Shown: in pieces, positions 1 through 7,084 of the stretch
Position numbering within the stretch: position 1 is the first letter of the stretch
Layout of the letters: every line of letters starts with the position of its first letter
DNA from: Brevundimonas sp. ASV9
Lineage (GTDB): Bacteria; Pseudomonadota; Alphaproteobacteria; Caulobacterales; Caulobacteraceae
NCBI RefSeq assembly: GCF_016429195.1
Contig: NZ_JAELUF010000025.1
Span: 1-37,276 of the forward strand
Direction of reading: 5' to 3'
Length of the DNA: 37,276 nt
Notes under the pieces: model-generated
Told to the model about the DNA's origin: nothing
Seen by the model: only the letters and a program-made list of their open reading frames with translations
The model's database searches: none
Translations under genes and position numbers: made by a program

Positions 1-543
1 GTCCTCGACCATGTCGTCGCGCGACACGCCCAGCAGATGGTGGGTCAGGGCGGCGAGAAAACCCGTCCGGTCCTTGCCCGCCGCGCAATGGATCACCACC
101 GCCCGATTTCGAGAAGTTTCGGCCTGATCCGCCAGGGCTTGGAAATAGCGGCCGAACACGTCCTGATGCGACGGGTCGAACGGCAGGGTGCGATAGGTCT
201 GGGTCATGAAGCGCCGCCCGGAGTCCGGCGTCAGGTCGGCGGTTTTCAGAAAGGTGATGTGCGGCGCCTCCGCGCCGTCGTCCACGCCGCCTTCGATGAT
301 CTGCCCGCTGAAGCCTTCAGGCCGACGCGACGGCTGGTCGCGGCGCTCGCTGGGCCGGCGCAGATCGACCACGGCCCCGATGTCCATCGCCTTCAGCCGC
401 TCCAGATCCGCCTCGCTGGCGCGGGCGTGGTGGGCCGAACGCAGCAGACGGCCGGGCTTCACGCGCCGCCCGGCCGCCGTGGCGTAGTCGCCATAGTCCC
501 GAAAGTTGTCGATGGCCTCGAAGGCGTGAAGGCGGTCGGTCAT
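1..543 (-). CDS. Tyrosine phosphatase family protein (3' end outside window)
   Basis: The frame read from the ATG at 543 runs off the left edge, so about 181 N-terminal residues are visible. It begins MTDRLHAFEAIDNFRDYG, matching the N-terminal region of Y_phosphatase3 (PF13350) proteins, where the substrate loop contains NFRDLGG-like residues. The P-loop HCAAGKDRTG near residue 160 supplies the nucleophilic Cys and phosphate-binding Arg of the HCx5R signature. A VVDLRRPSER segment also fits the family. There is no signal peptide, so it is probably cytoplasmic. It could act on phosphotyrosine or on phosphoinositide-like substrates; the sequence does not decide. The gene lies 21 bp downstream of the winged-helix regulator on the same strand and may be the last gene of that unit. 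Confidence 0.9.
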   Translation of the reverse strand, partial: MTDRLHAFEAIDNFRDYGDYATAAGRRVKPGRLLRSAHHARASEADLERLKAMDIGAVVDLRRPSERRDQPSRRPEGFSGQIIEGGVDDGAEAPHITFLKTADLTPDSGRRFMTQTYRTLPFDPSHQDVFGRYFQALADQAETSRNRAVVIHCAAGKDRTGFLAALTHHLLGVSRDDMVED

Positions 544-564
544 GACCGCGCTTCTAGCCTATGT

Positions 565-867
565 TCACCGCTCTGGCAGCAGGCCCGCCATCGCATCCAA
601 ATAGGCGACGAAGGCGTCGCGTCCCTGATCGGTCAGACTGGCCTCAGTCAGCGGCTTGCGACCGTTGAAACTCTTGGAGACGGCGACAAACCCCGCCTCT
701 TCAAGCTTTCGCAAGTGGACCGACAGATTGCCGTCCGTGGTCTGCAACCGGGTCTTCAGGGTGGTGAAGTCGGCCGATCCGGCCCCGGACAGAAAAGCCA
801 TGATCCCCAGCCGGATGCGCCCGTGAATGACGTCGTCGATCCGGCTGATGTTGAAGTCGTCGGCCAT
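565..867 (-). CDS. Winged-helix transcriptional regulator, ~100 aa (HTH_34/MarR-like)
   Basis: A 100-residue protein from the ATG at 867. It shows a typical winged-helix pattern: IRLGIMAFL, then TTLKTRLQTTDGNLSVHLRKLEEAGFV as the helix-turn-helix, then a short wing (KSFNGRKPLTEASLTDQGRDAF). This matches the small winged-helix family PF13601, members of which are often encoded beside multi-pass membrane proteins. The start is fixed by the upstream gene: its TGA (870-872) lies 2 bp before this ATG, so translation is probably coupled. The regulator likely controls its own two-gene unit. Ligand and targets are unknown. Confidence 0.9.
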   Translation of the reverse strand: MADDFNISRIDDVIHGRIRLGIMAFLSGAGSADFTTLKTRLQTTDGNLSVHLRKLEEAGFVAVSKSFNGRKPLTEASLTDQGRDAFVAYLDAMAGLLPER

Positions 868-869
868 GC

Positions 870-1493
870 TCAGACCACCTCCGACGGTTCCTGACGCATC
901 AGGATGATCCCTGGGATCAGCGCGATGGCGACGAGGACAATCGTGAAGACCAGATAGATCATGGGGCTGTCGATGAACCAAGCCACGGCAACCGCGCCGG
1001 CATAGGCCGCAAGGGCCGTGAACGACATCCAGCGCGTTTTGGTCATCGCTGCGCCAATCATCCAGGCCGAGCCATAGGCAACCAGCACCGTCGTCGGCAT
1101 CACGGCCATCCACGACCAGTTTCCGGTCTTTACGGACAGGGCAACCATCGCCAGCCAGGTGACAAAGATTCCGTAGCCTACGCCGGACCAAGCTGCTCCC
1201 ACTGCCTTGTTTCCCGCTGAGTTGATGCCGGGCTTTCCCTTCATACGCCCGATCAAGAGACTCAGGGCGACTGCGAAGACGACGCCTGCGCCGATCCACA
1301 ACCACAACTGAGCCCACGGATTCACTTGAACGGCGCCCGATTGAATCGCCCACTGCCCGAGACTAGCGCCACCGAAAACCACGGCCGCGGCGATAAGGAT
1401 CGGCCCGGCCAGAAGCGGTGCGTGCCGCCCTTCGTGGGCCAGGCTGCGCATATAGGCGATGTCGTCCTGAATGGCTTGGGCCTCGCGGGTCAT
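870..1493 (-). CDS. Multi-pass membrane protein co-encoded with winged-helix regulator
   Basis: A protein of 207 residues beginning MTREAQAIQDDIAYMRSLA. A longer reading to 1529 is possible, but the ATG at 1493 is preceded by a good GGAGGAGAG Shine-Dalgarno, which decides the start. After a short cytoplasmic N-terminus there are about six hydrophobic segments (around residues 30-50, 62-80, 98-118, 122-145, 150-168 and 172-195). It has no recognised catalytic motif. The regulator follows after 2 bp. Such pairs are common in Caulobacterales and Sphingomonadales, but I know of no established function; a sensor or transporter partner of the regulator is only a guess. Confidence 0.85.
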   Translation of the reverse strand: MTREAQAIQDDIAYMRSLAHEGRHAPLLAGPILIAAAVVFGGASLGQWAIQSGAVQVNPWAQLWLWIGAGVVFAVALSLLIGRMKGKPGINSAGNKAVGAAWSGVGYGIFVTWLAMVALSVKTGNWSWMAVMPTTVLVAYGSAWMIGAAMTKTRWMSFTALAAYAGAVAVAWFIDSPMIYLVFTIVLVAIALIPGIILMRQEPSEVV

Positions 1494-1534
1494 GATGCTC
1501 TCCTCCTCGAACGATTGAGACAACATCACCCATT

Positions 1535-1560
1535 TGCTTTGTGTTGTAAAGTTCTTTCTT
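1535..1560 (-). promoter_or_regulatory. AT-rich putative promoter/operator of the membrane protein-regulator pair
   Basis: Immediately upstream of the 1493 start there is an AT-rich island in very GC-rich DNA. On the minus strand it reads ...CTTTACAACACAAAGC..., with CTTT and AAAG as partly symmetric ends. The location and composition suit a promoter overlapped by a site for the adjacent winged-helix protein. No consensus for this regulator is known to me, so the assignment is tentative. Confidence 0.35.
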
Positions 1561-1580
1561 ACTGAGCCGCGCTGCGCATG

Positions 1581-1611
1581 AAAAAGGGGCGAAGCCTTCG
1601 GCTCCGCCCCT
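1581..1611 (-). terminator. Rho-independent terminator after the DUF1328 gene
   Basis: Arms 1585-1596 and 1600-1611 pair 11 of 12 bases around a TTC loop. On the minus strand the GC-rich stem is followed by TTTTT (1585-1581). It lies 22 bp after the stop codon of the DUF1328 gene, so it is a classic intrinsic terminator for that transcript. Confidence 0.85.
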
Positions 1612-1633
1612 CGTTCGACGTTATGTATTTAGC

Positions 1634-1813
1634 CTAAAGTCGTGGCGCGCCGCGTCCACGCAGTCCGCCGGCCACCAGGGCGATGACGAACAGGATGATG
1701 GCGACGACGGCGACGAACTTGGCGATCTCGAACGAGAAGTTCGCAATGCCGCCGAAGCCGAGAACAGCCGCGACGAGGGCCACGACGAGGAAGATAATTG
1801 CCCAGCGCATCAT
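1634..1813 (-). CDS. DUF1328 (UPF0391) small membrane protein, 59 aa
   Basis: The protein starts MMRWAIIFLVVALVAAVLGF and continues into FGGIANFSFEIAK, the diagnostic core of the UPF0391/DUF1328 family. It has two transmembrane helices (about residues 4-21 and 32-50) and a short basic tail, and has the usual family length of 50-60 residues. A TCAGGAGAGC Shine-Dalgarno precedes two tandem ATGs, at 1813 and 1810; either may be used. It is an inner-membrane protein of unknown molecular function, often stress-induced. Its own GGAAC-N16-CGTT promoter lies upstream and an intrinsic terminator downstream, so it forms a monocistronic general-stress unit. Confidence 0.92.
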   Translation of the reverse strand: MMRWAIIFLVVALVAAVLGFGGIANFSFEIAKFVAVVAIILFVIALVAGGLRGRGAPRL

Positions 1814-1880
1814 GGGTTTAGCTCTCCTGAGTTGATGTTGCCGTCGGCGACCCGGGAGCCGTTCGTCGGTCTGTATCATC

Positions 1881-1905
1881 AACGCCAGGGTCGCCTGGCC
1901 GTTCC
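1881..1905 (-). promoter_or_regulatory. Predicted sigma-EcfG (SigT) general stress promoter of DUF1328
   Basis: On the minus strand GGAAC (1905-1901), a 16-bp spacer, then CGTT (1884-1881). This matches the GGAAC-N16/17-CGTT consensus of alphaproteobacterial EcfG/SigT. The predicted transcription start is near 1872, about 60 nt before the DUF1328 ATG. The spacer contains the near-palindrome CCAGGCGACCCTGG. Confidence 0.75.
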
Positions 1906-1910
1906 ATCGC

Positions 1911-2321
1911 CTATCGACGGCGACGACGCGAATAGCCGCCCTGATCCATCTTGCGATCCGCGACCATGCTGGCGACGATCGCCGCCAAGGCCGGGTTGCG
2001 CAACAGCAGGAAGGCCGCGCCCAGACCGCCCACGGCGCCGACGATCGGACGCTCGCGAACGATGTGAATCACCTTGCCCAAAAGGCCCTCAGGCTCATCT
2101 TCCTCTTCGGCGTCGTCGTGCTTGTCGCCCTTCAGGAAGACCAGCGCCACGATCAGGGCGACCAAGGCGAACAGACCAAACGTCACGGCCGCCGCGCCGA
2201 GCGGCGTCAGCGTCAGGCTGAGCGCATAGAAGATGGCCACGCCCAGGAAGACGACGGCCAGGAACGCACTGGCGGCGACGACAGCCGTCGCCACCAGTTT
2301 TTTGACGATGCCCTTGAACAT
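1911..2321 (-). CDS. YqjE-like/holin superfamily III membrane protein, 136 aa
   Basis: Starts MFKGIVKKLVATAVVAASAF. Two strong transmembrane helices (about residues 9-33 and 40-64) are followed by an acidic linker (DDAEEEDEPEG), a third weakly hydrophobic Gly/Ala-rich stretch (about 95-120) and a terminal Arg run. This resembles the YqjE/Phage_holin_3_6 (PF07332) type. The ATG overlaps the stop of the upstream DUF883 gene as TGATG, so translation is coupled. In E. coli a DUF883 gene (yqjD) is also followed by yqjE, so the order is conserved. No lysis genes are nearby, so this is a stress envelope protein, not a phage holin. Confidence 0.85.
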   Translation of the reverse strand: MFKGIVKKLVATAVVAASAFLAVVFLGVAIFYALSLTLTPLGAAAVTFGLFALVALIVALVFLKGDKHDDAEEEDEPEGLLGKVIHIVRERPIVGAVGGLGAAFLLLRNPALAAIVASMVADRKMDQGGYSRRRRR

Positions 2322-2665
2322 CAGCGACGGCGGCCGGCCAGCAGCATGCCGAGGATGACGCCGACGCCGAGCGCCACGGCGGTCGATTGCAGCGGACGCT
2401 CCTGCACGCGCTCGACGACATAGCGTTGCGCCTCATCGAAGCGTTCGGCCGCGTCGTCATAATATTCGCGACCCTTCACGCGGGCCTCGTCGTAATAGCT
2501 GCGGGCCTGCTCGCGGACTTCGTCGCTCTTGGCGCGCAGCTTGGCTTCGGCCTCGGCGGCCTTGTCGCGCAGGCGTTGGGTCTCTTCGCGGGCGCCGGTC
2601 TTCAGATCCTCCTTGAGGGTCTTCAGGTCGGCCTTGATATCTTCTCGAGCCTTGGTGGTGGCCAT
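2321..2665 (-). CDS. YqjD/ElaB-like DUF883 membrane-anchored protein, 114 aa
   Basis: The protein is highly charged and helical: MATTKAREDIKADLKTLKED, then long amphipathic coiled-coil sequence to about residue 92, then a single C-terminal transmembrane helix (STAVALGVGVILGMLLAG) ending in GRRR. This is the DUF883/YqjD/ElaB architecture. E. coli members are tail-anchored inner-membrane proteins that bind ribosomes in stationary phase. An in-frame extension to 2773 lacks family similarity, and the ATG at 2665 is the natural start. The gene is first of a two-gene unit with the YqjE-like gene (TGATG overlap) and is preceded by a predicted EcfG promoter. Confidence 0.92.
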   Translation of the reverse strand: MATTKAREDIKADLKTLKEDLKTGAREETQRLRDKAAEAEAKLRAKSDEVREQARSYYDEARVKGREYYDDAAERFDEAQRYVVERVQERPLQSTAVALGVGVILGMLLAGRRR

Positions 2666-2716
2666 GGTGCGCGCTCCGTTGAAAGCTTGGCGGTAGAATA
2701 GAGAACCCCGTGTTGC

Positions 2717-2741
2717 AACGCCACATGCGCAACGAGGTTCC
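2717..2741 (-). promoter_or_regulatory. Predicted sigma-EcfG general stress promoter of the yqjDE-like pair
   Basis: On the minus strand GGAAC (2741-2737), 16 bp, then CGTT (2720-2717). The predicted start of transcription is near 2708, about 43 nt before the DUF883 ATG. It has the same spacing as the site at 1881-1905. Confidence 0.75.
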
Positions 2742-2802
2742 TTTAGGTGGGTCGGGCGTGCGCCTCTCGCCACGGGCTTTTCGCCGCACTAGAACGGTCG
2801 TT

Positions 2803-3471
2803 ATGACCCAATGGCTGTTTGCGCCCCGCCCCGCCCCGTCCTTGCCGATCGTCGGATCGGACCAGCGCTTCCCCGTTCGCCGCATCCTGTGCGTGGGCCA
2901 GAACTATGCCGCCCATGCGCGCGAAATGGGGTCGGACCCTGATAAGCAGACGCCCTTCTTCTTCACCAAGCCGGGCGACGCCATCGTCTCGGACGGCGCA
3001 AACCCGTCCTATCCGTCTGCGACCGCAAATCTGCACTACGAGGCCGAACTGGTCGCCGCGATCGGGCCGGGTGAGGACGGCGGGGTCGCCATTATCGGCT
3101 GGGCCGTCGGCTGCGACCTGACCCGCCGCGATCTTCAGGCCGAGGCCAAGAAGGCGGGCCGCCCCTGGGACGCCGCCAAGGGATTCGATCAGTCCGCGCC
3201 CTGCGGCCCCATCACCCTGGGCGACCTACCGTCCCCCGACGGCGCCATCCGCCTCAGCGTCAATGGCGAAACCAGGCAGGACAGCGTCCTGAACGACATG
3301 ATCCTGAACCCCGACCGGATCGTCGCGACGGCCGCCGCCCTGTGGTCGCTGCAACCCGGCGACCTGATCTTCACCGGCACGCCGTCCGGCGTCGGCCCGG
3401 TCAAGCCAGGCGACCGCGTCGTTGCGACCATCGACGGTCTGGAAACGCTCAGCTTCGAGATCCAGCCATGA
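2803..3471 (+). CDS. Fumarylacetoacetate hydrolase family protein (fumarylpyruvate hydrolase type)
   Basis: A protein of 222 residues, the short FAH family type (NagK/YcgM/FAHD1-like) rather than the ~420-residue FAH of homogentisate catabolism. Family motifs are clear: ILCVGQNYAAHAREMG, FFFTKPGDAIV, HYEAELVAAIG with the metal ligands Glu80 and Glu82, GCDLTRRDLQ with Asp105, and the C-terminal FTGTPSGVGPVKPGD. It should cleave a 3-acylpyruvate C-C bond using a divalent metal. The stop overlaps the next ATG (ATGA), giving tight coupling to the isomerase. Together they catalyse the last two steps of gentisate or homogentisate breakdown. Ring-cleavage dioxygenase genes are not in this window, so the pathway is undecided. 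The ATG at 2803 is preferred over an in-frame extension to 2710. Confidence 0.93.
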   Translation: MTQWLFAPRPAPSLPIVGSDQRFPVRRILCVGQNYAAHAREMGSDPDKQTPFFFTKPGDAIVSDGANPSYPSATANLHYEAELVAAIGPGEDGGVAIIGWAVGCDLTRRDLQAEAKKAGRPWDAAKGFDQSAPCGPITLGDLPSPDGAIRLSVNGETRQDSVLNDMILNPDRIVATAAALWSLQPGDLIFTGTPSGVGPVKPGDRVVATIDGLETLSFEIQP

Positions 3472-4103
3472 TCCTGCACGGCTATTGGCGCTCGGGCGCC
3501 AGCTACCGCGTTCGCATCGCCCTGAACCTGAAGGGGATCACCTACGACAACGCCGCTCACGACCTGCGCAAGGACGAACAGAAGACGCCCGACTATGTGG
3601 CGCTGAACCCGCAGGGCATGGTCCCCGCGCTTCAAGACGGCGACCTGGTCCTGACCCAGAGCCCGGCGATTCTGGAATGGCTGGAGGAAACCTACCCCGA
3701 CCCGGCCCTGCTGCCGAAGGGGGCGAACGAGCGGGCGACCGTGCGCGCCATGGCCGCGCTGATCGGCTGCGACATTCATCCGCTCAACAATCTGCGCGTG
3801 TTGAAGGCCATTCGCTCTGAGTTCAACGCCGATCAGGCCGCCGTGGACGCCTGGGCCGCAGGATGGATCGCGCCGGGCTTTGACGCGCTGGAGGCGCTGG
3901 TCGCGCGTCACGGCGCCGGCTGGAACTTCGGCGACGCCCCGACCCTAGTCGATTGCTATCTGATTCCACAGATGTATTCGGCACGACGCTTCAACATGGA
4001 CCTGTCGCCCTGGCCGCGCCTGCTGGCGGTCGAACAGACCGCCCTGGCCCACCCCGCCTTCGCCTCGGCCCACCCGGACTTGCAGCCTGACGCCGACGTC
4101 TGA
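3468..4103 (+). CDS. maiA: Maleylacetoacetate/maleylpyruvate isomerase (zeta-class GST)
   Basis: A protein of 211 residues. The N-terminal thioredoxin-like domain begins LHGYWRSGASYRVRIALNLKG, carries NPQGMVPAL with the cis-Pro, and LTQSPAILEWLEE as the glutathione gamma-glutamyl site. The all-helical C-terminal domain contains CDIHPLNNLRVL, typical of zeta GSTs. The enzyme isomerises maleylacetoacetate or maleylpyruvate with glutathione. The zeta SSC/SSA motif reads S9-G10-A11, so the second Ser is Gly; this is uncommon to my knowledge but need not abolish activity. It overlaps the upstream hydrolase by 4 bp (ATGA), so both are made from one transcript. Confidence 0.93.
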   Translation: MILHGYWRSGASYRVRIALNLKGITYDNAAHDLRKDEQKTPDYVALNPQGMVPALQDGDLVLTQSPAILEWLEETYPDPALLPKGANERATVRAMAALIGCDIHPLNNLRVLKAIRSEFNADQAAVDAWAAGWIAPGFDALEALVARHGAGWNFGDAPTLVDCYLIPQMYSARRFNMDLSPWPRLLAVEQTALAHPAFASAHPDLQPDADV

Positions 4104-4146
4104 TTTTCGCCTCAGTGCGCATATCAGCGGTGGATAAGTAGGGTTC

Positions 4147-4176
4147 GCTTAAGGTCTCGCTCAGCGTCCCTTAAGC
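4147..4176. repeat. Perfect 8-bp inverted repeat just before the AKR-like gene
   Basis: GCTTAAGG (4147-4154) and CCTTAAGC (4169-4176) are exact inverted copies separated by 14 bp. The two TTAA cores are 18 bp apart (4149-4152 and 4171-4174), which does not fit the CtrA TTAA-N7-TTAA spacing. The repeat could be an operator or an mRNA stem ending right at the putative TTG start. Confidence 0.6.
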
Positions 4177-4177
4177 A

Positions 4178-5119
4178 TTGGCGATCATAGTGTCGGGCGT
4201 GTCGTATTCCCCCGCCACACCTTCGGCGTCGTCGCCCATCCATCGCCTGGCCCTCGCCGTGGTGACCGAGCCCGAGCGCGCGCCCGGCGCCTTCATGAGC
4301 GCGCCCTCCGGCGCCCGCGAAGAAGCCATGCGTTTTCTGCTGCAGACCGGGGCCGACGCCGGGGTCAAACTGATCGCCACCCGGCCCGAGGGCGACGGCG
4401 AACGCCTGCTGGGTCAGGCCTGGCCCTTCCCCTCGCCTTTCCAGGTCACGGTCCGCACCGTTGCGCTCAGCGAAGGTCTGGACCGGGTCGAGGCCCGCGC
4501 GCGCCGTTCGCTGGAGCGGATGGGCCTGCCGCGCGGCGATGTTCTGCTGATTTCCAACGCCGCCGATCTGGCCGGCGCCGAGGGCCGCGCCCTGTGGGAC
4601 CGGGCCCGCAGCCTGAAGGATCGCGGCCTGTTCCGCCGCATTGGCTTCTGCGCCACGATCGAGGACGGCCCCGCGCTTCTGGCCCGCCGTCTGGAAGCCG
4701 ATGTGGTCCAGGTACCGTGCAGCCTGCTGGACCAGCGCGCGGCGCAGGACGGCGTGCTGGAAGCCATCGCCGACACGGGCGCCTCGGTTCATCTGTCTTC
4801 GGTCTTCGCCGGCGGCCTGCTGTTCGCCGGCGGCGACGATCTTCCGGCCGAACTGGCCAGTCACGCCCAGGCCCTGTCGCGCACGCGTCGGCGTCTGGCC
4901 GAGCAGCGTTGCGATCCGATGCAGGCGGCGCTCGGTTACGCCCTGGCCCTACCCGGCGTCGACAAGGTCGTAGCCAGCGTCGCCTCCGCCGCCGAACTGC
5001 GCGCCATCCTGGCCGCCGCCCACGCCCCCTGTCCGAATCTGGACTGGGCGGCCCTGGCGCTCGAGGCGCCGGCGGCCTTCACCGCCGACGCCCGCGCCCG
5101 GATCAGTAGCGCAGCCTGA
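4178..5119 (+). CDS. Aldo/keto reductase-like protein lacking the catalytic tetrad
   Basis: Up to 313 residues with an aldo/keto reductase (AKR) fold pattern. RLALAVVTEPERAPGAF leads into helix and strand elements, LLGQAW follows the active-site loop, and LPRGDVLLISNAADL, VVQVPCSLLDQR, VHLSSVFAGGLLF and AALGYALALPGVDKVVAS are recognisable AKR barrel segments. Aligned by eye, the Asp-Tyr-Lys-His tetrad is replaced by Ala67, Glu71, Arg93 and Ser126. Redox catalysis is therefore unlikely and another role is probable. The start is uncertain: TTG at 4178, GTG at 4190 or ATG at 4294, and none has a good Shine-Dalgarno. The 3' end overlaps the convergent receptor gene by 17 bp. Confidence 0.8.
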   Translation: MAIIVSGVSYSPATPSASSPIHRLALAVVTEPERAPGAFMSAPSGAREEAMRFLLQTGADAGVKLIATRPEGDGERLLGQAWPFPSPFQVTVRTVALSEGLDRVEARARRSLERMGLPRGDVLLISNAADLAGAEGRALWDRARSLKDRGLFRRIGFCATIEDGPALLARRLEADVVQVPCSLLDQRAAQDGVLEAIADTGASVHLSSVFAGGLLFAGGDDLPAELASHAQALSRTRRRLAEQRCDPMQAALGYALALPGVDKVVASVASAAELRAILAAAHAPCPNLDWAALALEAPAAFTADARARISSAA

Positions 5120-6926
5120 TCCCGACATAGCCGGACCGTCCCGGCTCGCCGTATCCGAACACCTGCTGATAGTGTTCGTCGCCCAGGTTCTCGATCCGCG
5201 CCGTCAGGGTGACCTGGTCGGTCAGTTCATAGGCCGCGTTCAGATTGGCGGTGACGAAACCGTCGCGCGCCACGGTCGAGAAGCCGCCCGAATCGTCCTG
5301 ATCGCCTTCCGCCCGCACCGTCAGCGCACCGGACAGACGGTCGCCCGTCCAGCCCAGGGTCGCCGAGCCCGCATGTTCCGGCACGCGCAGCAGGCGCGCG
5401 CCCGTCGTGCGATCCGTCGCGTCAGTCCAGGCATAGGCCAGCGTCAGGTCGAACCCGCCGCCCAGCAAGGCGCGGCCTTCCAGCTCGAACCCGTCCGAAC
5501 GCGTCTTGGCGACGTTGATGTAGCGACCGGCCGAATAGGTGATCTGGTCCTCGACGTTCAGGCGATAAAGGGTCGCCCGCCCATCGAACCGACCGTCGGC
5601 CGAGGCCCAGCCCAGGGCGATCTCGACGCTGTCGGCCGTTTCCGGCTTCAGCTCGGGATAGGGCCGTGGCGCAAAGCAGAAGTCGCAGACCGCCTGGCTG
5701 ACCGTCGGTGACTTGAAGCCCGTGCCGTAGGCGCCCGACAGGATGAAGCCCCCGGCCAGATCATAGGCCGCCGACACCCGCCCCGTCGTCTTGGAGCCGA
5801 AATCGTCGGTGTCGTCATACCGCAGTCCGCCGGTCAGGTTCAGCGCGCCGACATCGTATTGGGCCACGCCGAACACCGAGGTGATCGACAGATCGCGCGA
5901 CAGGCCCGACGACAGGGCCGCCGAGGCCTCGTTCCGCTCCACGCCGAACGCATAGTCGATGTCCTGCGCCTGGCCGTTCGCCTGCCAGCGATAGGCCTGA
6001 CGGTCGCCGGTGAAGGTCGAGCCGAAGCCGCCGCTGACCGAGCTGCGATCCAGATCAGAGGCTGAGACGCTGAACTGATGCGTCAGGCCGAACGCCTTGG
6101 CCGTCACCCGGCCAAAGCCCGACCATTGCTCGCTTTCCTGGGTGTCGTCGGTGTCGGCCAGAGTAAAGTTTGGCGCCGGGAAGCCGTCGATATCGGCCTT
6201 TGACTTGTTCCAGCGCACCGATCCATCGACCTTGACTGCATCGGACAGGACATAGCGACCCTTGGCGCCGAGCGTCGTGCTTCGGAAGCCGTCGGCCTCG
6301 GTGTTGCCGTCCGCCTCGTCCGCCGCCGAAATGCCGTCGGTGTTGAAGCGCGACGCATAGGCGCTGAAGGCGTAGGTCTCGTTGGCGACGCCCGCCGACA
6401 CGCGGCCGCGCACGGTGTCGAAGCTGCCGGCCTCGGCCTCTGCGCGCAGGCCGTCGATCTCTTGGGTCGTGAAGGAAATCACCCCGCCGATGGCGTCGGA
6501 TCCCCACAGCGACGACTGCGGGCCGCTCAGCACCTCGATCCGCGCGATATCGGCCAGTTCGAAACTGGAGAAGTCATAGGCGCCGTTCGGCTCGGCCGCG
6601 TCGTTGACCGGGGCGCCGTCGACCAGGACCAGGGTCTTGCCGGGCGTCGCGCCGCGCATCCGCACCTGGGCCACGCCGCCGAAAGCGCCCGAACGCGTCA
6701 CCGACAGACCCGGCACATCGGCCAGGATGTCGGCGGCGAAGATGGCGCCGCGCTGTTCGATGGTCTTGTCGTCGATGACGCGGGCGCCGGGTGTGTCGGC
6801 GACGATGGCCGGGATGCGGGTGGCGGTGACGATCACCTCGTCCAGCTGGGTCGCGTCCTCGGCGAAGGCAGGCGCGGCGAAGGCGGTCGCAATCGCGGCC
6901 GTCGAGAGAAGAATGGAACGCTTCAT
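5103..6926 (-). CDS. btuB: TonB-dependent receptor, BtuB-like (cobalamin uptake)
   Basis: A protein of 607 residues. Signal peptide MKRSILLSTAAIATAFAAPAFA is followed by the TonB box region LDEVIVTATRIPA. The plug domain has ADILADVPGLSVTRSG, VRMRGATPGKTLVLVDGAPVND and RIEVLSGPQSSLWGSDAIGG. A beta-barrel follows with GTGFKSPT and LKPETADSVEIAL, closing on the terminal aromatic strand YVGIRLRY. Length and plug motifs fit BtuB, the outer-membrane vitamin B12 receptor. The strongest support is the cobalamin riboswitch in its leader, which should shut expression off when B12 is abundant. No B12 transport or synthesis gene is adjacent. It converges on the AKR-like gene. Confidence 0.93.
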   Translation of the reverse strand: MKRSILLSTAAIATAFAAPAFAEDATQLDEVIVTATRIPAIVADTPGARVIDDKTIEQRGAIFAADILADVPGLSVTRSGAFGGVAQVRMRGATPGKTLVLVDGAPVNDAAEPNGAYDFSSFELADIARIEVLSGPQSSLWGSDAIGGVISFTTQEIDGLRAEAEAGSFDTVRGRVSAGVANETYAFSAYASRFNTDGISAADEADGNTEADGFRSTTLGAKGRYVLSDAVKVDGSVRWNKSKADIDGFPAPNFTLADTDDTQESEQWSGFGRVTAKAFGLTHQFSVSASDLDRSSVSGGFGSTFTGDRQAYRWQANGQAQDIDYAFGVERNEASAALSSGLSRDLSITSVFGVAQYDVGALNLTGGLRYDDTDDFGSKTTGRVSAAYDLAGGFILSGAYGTGFKSPTVSQAVCDFCFAPRPYPELKPETADSVEIALGWASADGRFDGRATLYRLNVEDQITYSAGRYINVAKTRSDGFELEGRALLGGGFDLTLAYAWTDATDRTTGARLLRVPEHAGSATLGWTGDRLSGALTVRAEGDQDDSGGFSTVARDGFVTANLNAAYELTDQVTLTARIENLGDEHYQQVFGYGEPGRSGYVGIRLRY

Positions 6927-6978
6927 TGAGCGATACCCCGTGTTCGGTCCCGCGAATGCGCGCGAGAGACCGTCATGA

Positions 6979-7031
6979 GCGAACCGACCCGCCAGACCGC
7001 TTTAGGTCTGGACGGCGCAAGGTCGGGTCGC
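6979..7031 (-). promoter_or_regulatory. Nested stem-loop between riboswitch and btuB start (possible expression platform)
   Basis: An inner perfect hairpin of 7 bp (6992-7011, CCAGACC/GGTCTGG) sits inside outer arms 6979-6989 and 7021-7031 that pair 10 of 11 positions. No U-run follows on the minus strand, so it is not an intrinsic terminator as drawn. It may be part of the riboswitch expression platform or an mRNA-stabilising structure. Confidence 0.5.
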
Positions 7032-7084
7032 TTCCACGGAGAAACCGCGCTGCTGTCTGGTCCCGGACAGGAGCGAGCGACGTC

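Noticed and set aside
1911..2321. Phage holin
   Set aside because: No endolysin or phage genes are near and the YqjD-YqjE arrangement explains it better.
4147..4176. CtrA binding site from paired TTAA words
   Set aside because: The TTAA words are separated by 18 bp rather than 7 and lie in inverted, not direct, context.
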